Both the position numbers and the translations under genes were made by a program. Under the pieces are notes generated by a model. That model saw nothing but the letters and a program-made list of their open reading frames with translations, was not told where the DNA came from and made no database searches. Below are positions 17,098-20,603 of a stretch of DNA of 20,603 nt, piece after piece (the first letter of the stretch is position 1; each line of letters opens with the position of its first letter). Origin of the DNA: Salisapilia sapeloensis (lineage: Eukaryota; Oomycota; Peronosporomycetes; Peronosporales; Salisapiliaceae); the NCBI GenBank assembly GCA_023334545.1, contig JAADVB010000296.1, forward strand, positions 1-20,603, given 5' to 3'.

Positions 17098-18415
17098 ATG
17101 CCATCTATTTCATACCTAAAAATCCACTTTTGCAGTAAACGAGTCGGTTTTGTTACGTCACTCGTAGCTGTCGTCAGCGACTTGAGCTCCGAGCATTCTT
17201 CCGCTACCTGCATGGCCACGCCCATCGACTTTCGGAACTTGTCAGACATGAACGACGACAGTGCGTCCGCTTCACTCGCTCTAGACTCTTTGGATACTGT
17301 CTCCGGGTCTGCGAGTGCCTCCGGGAGCGCTGGGATAGAACCGATTCCAGTCGGGGAAGACGCGTCTGGAAGCGGCGACGCAGACACGTGCTCGTACTAT
17401 CGACTGGGTGAAAACGACAAGTGTCGAAAGCCCCGAAGCTGTCGAGACTGTCTGAACGAACGACTATCAAAGCAGGTAAAGCGCTGCGTTTCAGTGGATA
17501 GCCATGGCACACGTCCTTCATGTATATTTTTAACGCCAGTGCATGCTCCTTTCATGTCTACTAATTGGATGCAGCACTACACCTACTAATATTCTTTAAT
17601 GGCAGTCTCTCACTCTACCTGTATAGGGATGCGTATTGAGCCCGTCCGGCTTTTGCCAGACCATGGACAGGTACCCTTACTCAGCCGACTACCGACGCAA
17701 CGTGACTGCGGCGGGGCTGAACGGAACCCAGCAGGGAGGCTGGTACAACTACTACCCTTCCAGTAACACAACCTACTGCAACGCGGATGATGAGGCTTGT
17801 ATTGAATGCAGGTCCTTGGGCCAATCCGGATCCTTGGTCTATAAGAAGTCCAAGCCGTATAATGTCACTGAGCAGCAGTTCCGACATTTCTGTCTCGGCA
17901 CCGACGGCTGTGTCTGTCTCGCAGTGTGCGAGTCGCCCGACTGGGGAAAGTCTTTGCCAGAGGACTGTCCGCTGACAGGAGGGTCGTCCTCGGATTCGTC
18001 CGACAGCAGCAATGGCGTCGGGTACTACGGTGCAATCTTCCCTCTCTTCATGTTCGCCCAGTTTCTCGTTCTGGGTGTCTTCGTATACCGTCGGATGCGT
18101 CAGAACCGACTGGAGCGAGCACGACGGGATAACCAGACGGTCGGCCCGTACAACAACGCAGACGTCATCACATCTCCTTCCAACCGACTGCAGCTGACAG
18201 GCTGGAGGCAGCAACAGAAAGACCTTATCGACAAGGAAAAGCGGAAAGTTGCCTACGTCAATCTGAACACGCCGCACCACGCAACGCAGGACGTGAACCA
18301 CCTGTCGGATGACGAGACACGCGAGCACAAAGACAGCGACGGAGACAACTCGATCGCGATGCTTTCGCCAGGATCCGACCGACATCGATCCAACTCTCAA
18401 TACGACACACTCTAA
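17098..18415 (+). CDS. Cys-rich single-pass membrane protein, paralog A
   Basis: Exons 17098-17475 and 17627-18415 (intron 151 nt, donor GTAAAG, TACTAAT branch-type sequence), 388 residues. The family is not recognised. From the ATG at 17098 a weak signal peptide is possible (n-region with Lys-Arg, VGFVTSLVAVV core, SSA cleavage). A later ATG at 17212 (ATGGCC) would give 350 residues without it. A Ser/Asp-rich linker leads to module 1, CSYYRLGENDKCRKPRSC then RDCLN, followed after the intron by GC, similar in Cys spacing to PSI/plexin-type modules. Module 2 runs from GGWYNYY through TYCNADDEACIECRS to CLGTDGCVCLAVCESPDW. Several N-glycosylation sequons lie here. A Ser-Asp linker, one membrane segment (about YYGAIFPLFMFAQFLVLGVF), a basic stop-transfer run and a charged tail of about 90 residues follow, suggesting an outside-in surface protein. 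Confidence 0.75.
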
Positions 18416-18502
18416 CGATACACTTGGAGTAGAAGACGAGCAAACATCGTAGTATTTCCACGAGAATATATAAGTTTTGGAGACGAGACCGAATGGGTAC
18501 AG

Positions 18503-18623
18503 CACGTGCCACATGATTGGCAGAAAACGTACACGCAATATGGTAATTGGCTGAAAGGATGTTGGATACATTGAAGTTGTGCTGCCAGACTTCGATTTTC
18601 GTCCAGGAGCAGATTTGCACGTG
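18503..18623 (+). promoter_or_regulatory. Putative promoter of paralog B: two inverted CCAAT boxes and two CACGTG
   Basis: ATTGG occurs at 18516-18520 and 18546-18550, and palindromic CACGTG at 18503-18508 and 18618-18623, all inside the 229 bp between the stop of paralog A and the ATG at 18645. Confidence 0.35.
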
Positions 18624-18644
18624 ACCAGCTTACAGGAAGCCAGG

Positions 18645-19504
18645 ATGTCTGGCTCCGAGGAGAGTGTTAGGTTCCATACGGCTTGCGGACACTACCCGAT
18701 GGAGGAGGGATCGAACTGTCGAAAACCTCGCACGTGCTACGACTGCTTGAATGTTCCGGTTGATACAAAGCACACGGTAGCTGCGTTTATAGTTTGGAAT
18801 ATAGTCTTGATTTATCTGTAGTCGTAGGGCTGTGCGATCGACCCTTATAATGCTACATGTGTGCGGATGGAGGAGTACAATTGGACCTTGGATTATGCGA
18901 TCCAAAATACCTCTGAAGTATATAGAAGCCCATTCTTGCTTGGCAATTGGTACAATTCATTTGCGTCAGAGAACGCCACCTACTGTGAGCCAGAGGATAG
19001 TGCTTGTAAAGAATGCAGATCCATCGCAGAGGAGCTTGCTGAGAACCATACATTCTCCGAAAATTCGACCAAGTATTGCCTTGGTAAAGACGGATGTGTG
19101 TGCGTCCTTGCGTGTGAGTCCCCAAACTGGATCCATCGGACGCCTGTTGTCTGTGAACACGACAGTGGCTCTATCGACAGCGACGGCGCTTTCCAACTAA
19201 ATTACCATCTCCTATGGTTTTTACTATTGATCCCTTTTGCCATGATAGCGATCTGCGTGCGAGTGTATAACATCGTGAGAAAAGGTGCGTATCCAATACA
19301 CGAGCACCATTTTAATCCAATCCTTACTTTACACCGTTCTACGCAGTCGAGGAGAGACAGCGAGCTGACAATGAAGTCCGGGCTGCCCGTCGTAATCGTT
19401 TCCGCCTCGGCTTATCTCAATGGCGGGAGCTACAGCAAGAGGCGATCGCATATGAGACGCAGCGCAGTCCTTCCAGTAACTACATCAAGCACACATTGGA
19501 ATGA
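18645..19504 (+). CDS. Cys-rich single-pass membrane protein, paralog B (tandem copy)
   Basis: Exons 18645-18776, 18828-19284 and 19347-19504 (introns 51 and 62 nt), 248 residues. It is the tandem relative of the gene just upstream. Module 1 is CGHYPMEEGSNCRKPRTC then YDCLN, and the first intron falls in phase 0 just before GC, as in the neighbour. Module 2 shares WYN, TYC, AC-X-ECRS, CLGKDGCVC and ACESPNW. One membrane segment (LLWFLLLIPFAMIAICV) precedes a basic stretch. The second intron (AAAAG|GTGCGT to CGCAG|TCG) is supported because the spliced tail, RNRFRLGLSQWRELQQEAIA, aligns with NRLQLTGWRQQQKDLI of the neighbour; unspliced reading does not. The copy has lost the long Ser/Asp linkers. 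No signal peptide follows the ATG at 18645, so an upstream exon may be missing. A weaker donor at 18759 is an alternative for intron 1. Confidence 0.72.
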
Positions 19505-19748
19505 CTGCTGCAAGATATTTGTATGCGTTGCATACTTTTGAATTTGTTGAAATGTAATGGAAACATTGTCTTGATGGAAAAAGACTTGTATGTATTTTTA
19601 GAGTCGATGGGACTCCTGTGGAAGACTTGGGCCGTGGAAGAAAGTTGGTGTACTAATACAGGAGTCGATAAAAGCCAGTTTGCATGCTACCGTGACCTTT
19701 GCATTGATTCGCAAAGTCTCTCTTTGCACACGAACTATCTTTGCACGG

Positions 19749-20603
19749 ATGACCATGTTCGCAGCGTTTCTGCTTCCTAAAGTTGAAGCGATTTTACTCG
19801 CTAGCGCAATCTTAGCTTGGTTGATTGACCTTCCTGATATACCACGTACCGAAGCAGCAGATGTACCTTCATTGGAAATGCCTACTACGGTTCTGGTCAA
19901 TATCAACTTGGACTCGGAGGTAGCTCCGACTGGGATCTACAACGGAGAGTACGAGCTGGTGGATCGACAAAAGCAAATCTACACACTAGAATTGGAGACA
20001 GCACATCTGTACTTCTCCTTAGCTCTACGTAAGCAACAACTGGTAGATGGTGTCGAGGTCATGTCGTGGTCACTTCGAGGAGAATTTTGTGCTCCTGGAA
20101 AGATAGATTGCAGCGAATTCATGACAGCGCAAGTAGAAAGTAACAATGATAATATCTATTCTGCGCAGGCGGAGGAGAGAGGGACTCTACTTATAAACAC
20201 AGTAACGTCAGAGTCGATCGAAGTCCACTATAGTCGAGAACTGCAGTCGGACTCATTTGCACCAGCTCCTACTTTTCCTAGCACGTTTACTGTCTTCTAC
20301 GACTGTGCATTCGCAGGAAGCGACTGGTGCTGCAAAGAATCAAACCAAAATGGAGATCAATCACAATGTTGGAACACAAACTCGTGCGAGAAGAATACAG
20401 GTTTCAATGGGCTCAACTTTGTCTGCTGTACGAGCAATTGGTCTGAATGCGTTACGACCTATGAGCAACCTCTTCCATCATCACCCAGTCCATCACCGGA
20501 GCCGACGGAAGAAGGCCCTGTCGGGGGTATGCTAGAAGATGAACCTACACCGACACCAACACCGATACCGACTCCAACGCCTACGCCAACTTCGACTCCG
20601 ACA
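19749..20603 (+). CDS. Cys-rich putative secreted protein with Pro/Thr repeat, 3' end cut off
   Basis: An open frame of 285 codons runs to the window edge without a stop. Two ATGs lie two codons apart (19749, 19755); the frame stays open back to an ATG at 19557, but that stretch looks non-coding. The start has a hydrophobic core (AILLASAILAWLI) after a short charged stretch, fitting a signal peptide or anchor. A middle part of about 150 residues with few Cys follows. Then comes a Cys-dense module of about 55 residues: YDCAFAGSDWCCKES, QCW, SCE, NFVCCTSNWSEC. A Pro/Ser/Glu linker and a Thr-Pro repeat lead out of the window. The family is not recognised. The layout of a Cys module plus Thr-Pro linker is common in oomycete wall or adhesion proteins; that role is a guess. 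Confidence 0.6.
   Translation, partial: MTMFAAFLLPKVEAILLASAILAWLIDLPDIPRTEAADVPSLEMPTTVLVNINLDSEVAPTGIYNGEYELVDRQKQIYTLELETAHLYFSLALRKQQLVDGVEVMSWSLRGEFCAPGKIDCSEFMTAQVESNNDNIYSAQAEERGTLLINTVTSESIEVHYSRELQSDSFAPAPTFPSTFTVFYDCAFAGSDWCCKESNQNGDQSQCWNTNSCEKNTGFNGLNFVCCTSNWSECVTTYEQPLPSSPSPSPEPTEEGPVGGMLEDEPTPTPTPIPTPTPTPTSTPT
20544..20603 (+). repeat. ACNCCN hexanucleotide-type repeat encoding Thr-Pro dipeptides
   Basis: From 20544 to the window end the sequence repeats CCN-ACN codons with third-position variation, giving alternating Pro and Thr with one Ile and one Ser. It continues past the edge, so its length is unknown. Such tracts are O-glycosylated linkers in many secreted proteins. Confidence 0.85.

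Noticed and set aside
17681-18571. 296-codon minus-strand open frame
   Set aside because: It is antisense to exon 2 of paralog A, which is supported by conserved Cys modules in its tandem copy; the antisense translation shows no domain.
18759-18827. Alternative intron 1 of paralog B with donor GTTGAT at 18759
   Set aside because: The donor GTAGCT at 18777 is stronger and makes the stretch between DCLN and GC closer in length to paralog A; transcripts could reverse this.
19598-19906. 102-codon minus-strand frame and the plus-frame extension back to 19557
   Set aside because: Neither shows a domain or targeting signal. The plus extension precedes a better start with a hydrophobic core, so it was kept only as an alternative start.
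20544-20603. CRISPR-like or tandem array at the right edge
   Set aside because: The ACNCCN units are in frame and encode Thr-Pro; there are no spacers, and the genome is eukaryotic.

Overview
The window looks like a gene-dense nuclear region of an oomycete, most likely Peronosporales-like (Phytophthora/Pythium type). The evidence is eukaryotic informational genes split by very short introns (about 51-64 nt, one of 151 nt), promoters of only 100-300 bp, an oomycete-style secreted expansin-like protein, and Cys-rich secreted or membrane proteins with no recognisable family. Genus cannot be read from the sequence. A MET10-type sulfite reductase subunit argues weakly against an obligate biotroph that has lost sulfur assimilation.

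Left part (1-3307): the 5' end of a secreted expansin-like protein (minus) lies behind a five-exon ABCE1/RLI1 ribosome-recycling ATPase (minus, one GC-AG intron). ABCE1 shares a 298-bp divergent promoter with RLP24, a 60S ribosome-assembly factor (plus). That promoter carries a duplicated CCAAT-type element.

Middle part (3308-9672): a 683-bp spacer, a large intronless sulfite reductase flavoprotein alpha subunit (MET10 type, minus), a 1.05-kb spacer with no gene, a bacterial-type maltose/galactoside O-acetyltransferase (minus, candidate horizontal acquisition) and a 623-bp spacer.

Right-middle part (9673-17003): the nucleolar MIF4G/MA3 protein NOM1/SGD1 (plus) converges, with only 14 nt between stop codons, on a protein joining a mitochondrial-type presequence, PPR-like helical repeats and a CDIN1 (C15orf41/TPD-family) PD-(D/E)XK nuclease domain (minus). 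This PPR-nuclease architecture is the most interesting object in the window. It shares a 166-bp divergent promoter with a four-exon Claspin/MRC1-like replication-checkpoint protein (plus), and an excellent E2F site lies 20 bp before the Claspin-like ATG.

Right end (17004-20603): a tandem pair of paralogous single-pass membrane proteins with a two-module Cys-rich ectodomain (plus), then a Cys-rich, Pro/Thr-repeat protein that runs off the window (plus).

Three genes (ABCE1, RLP24, NOM1) serve ribosome assembly or recycling. The Claspin-like gene serves S phase. The right end looks like a secreted/surface-protein neighbourhood. All splice models come from reading splice signals and protein-family continuity by eye, without transcripts.
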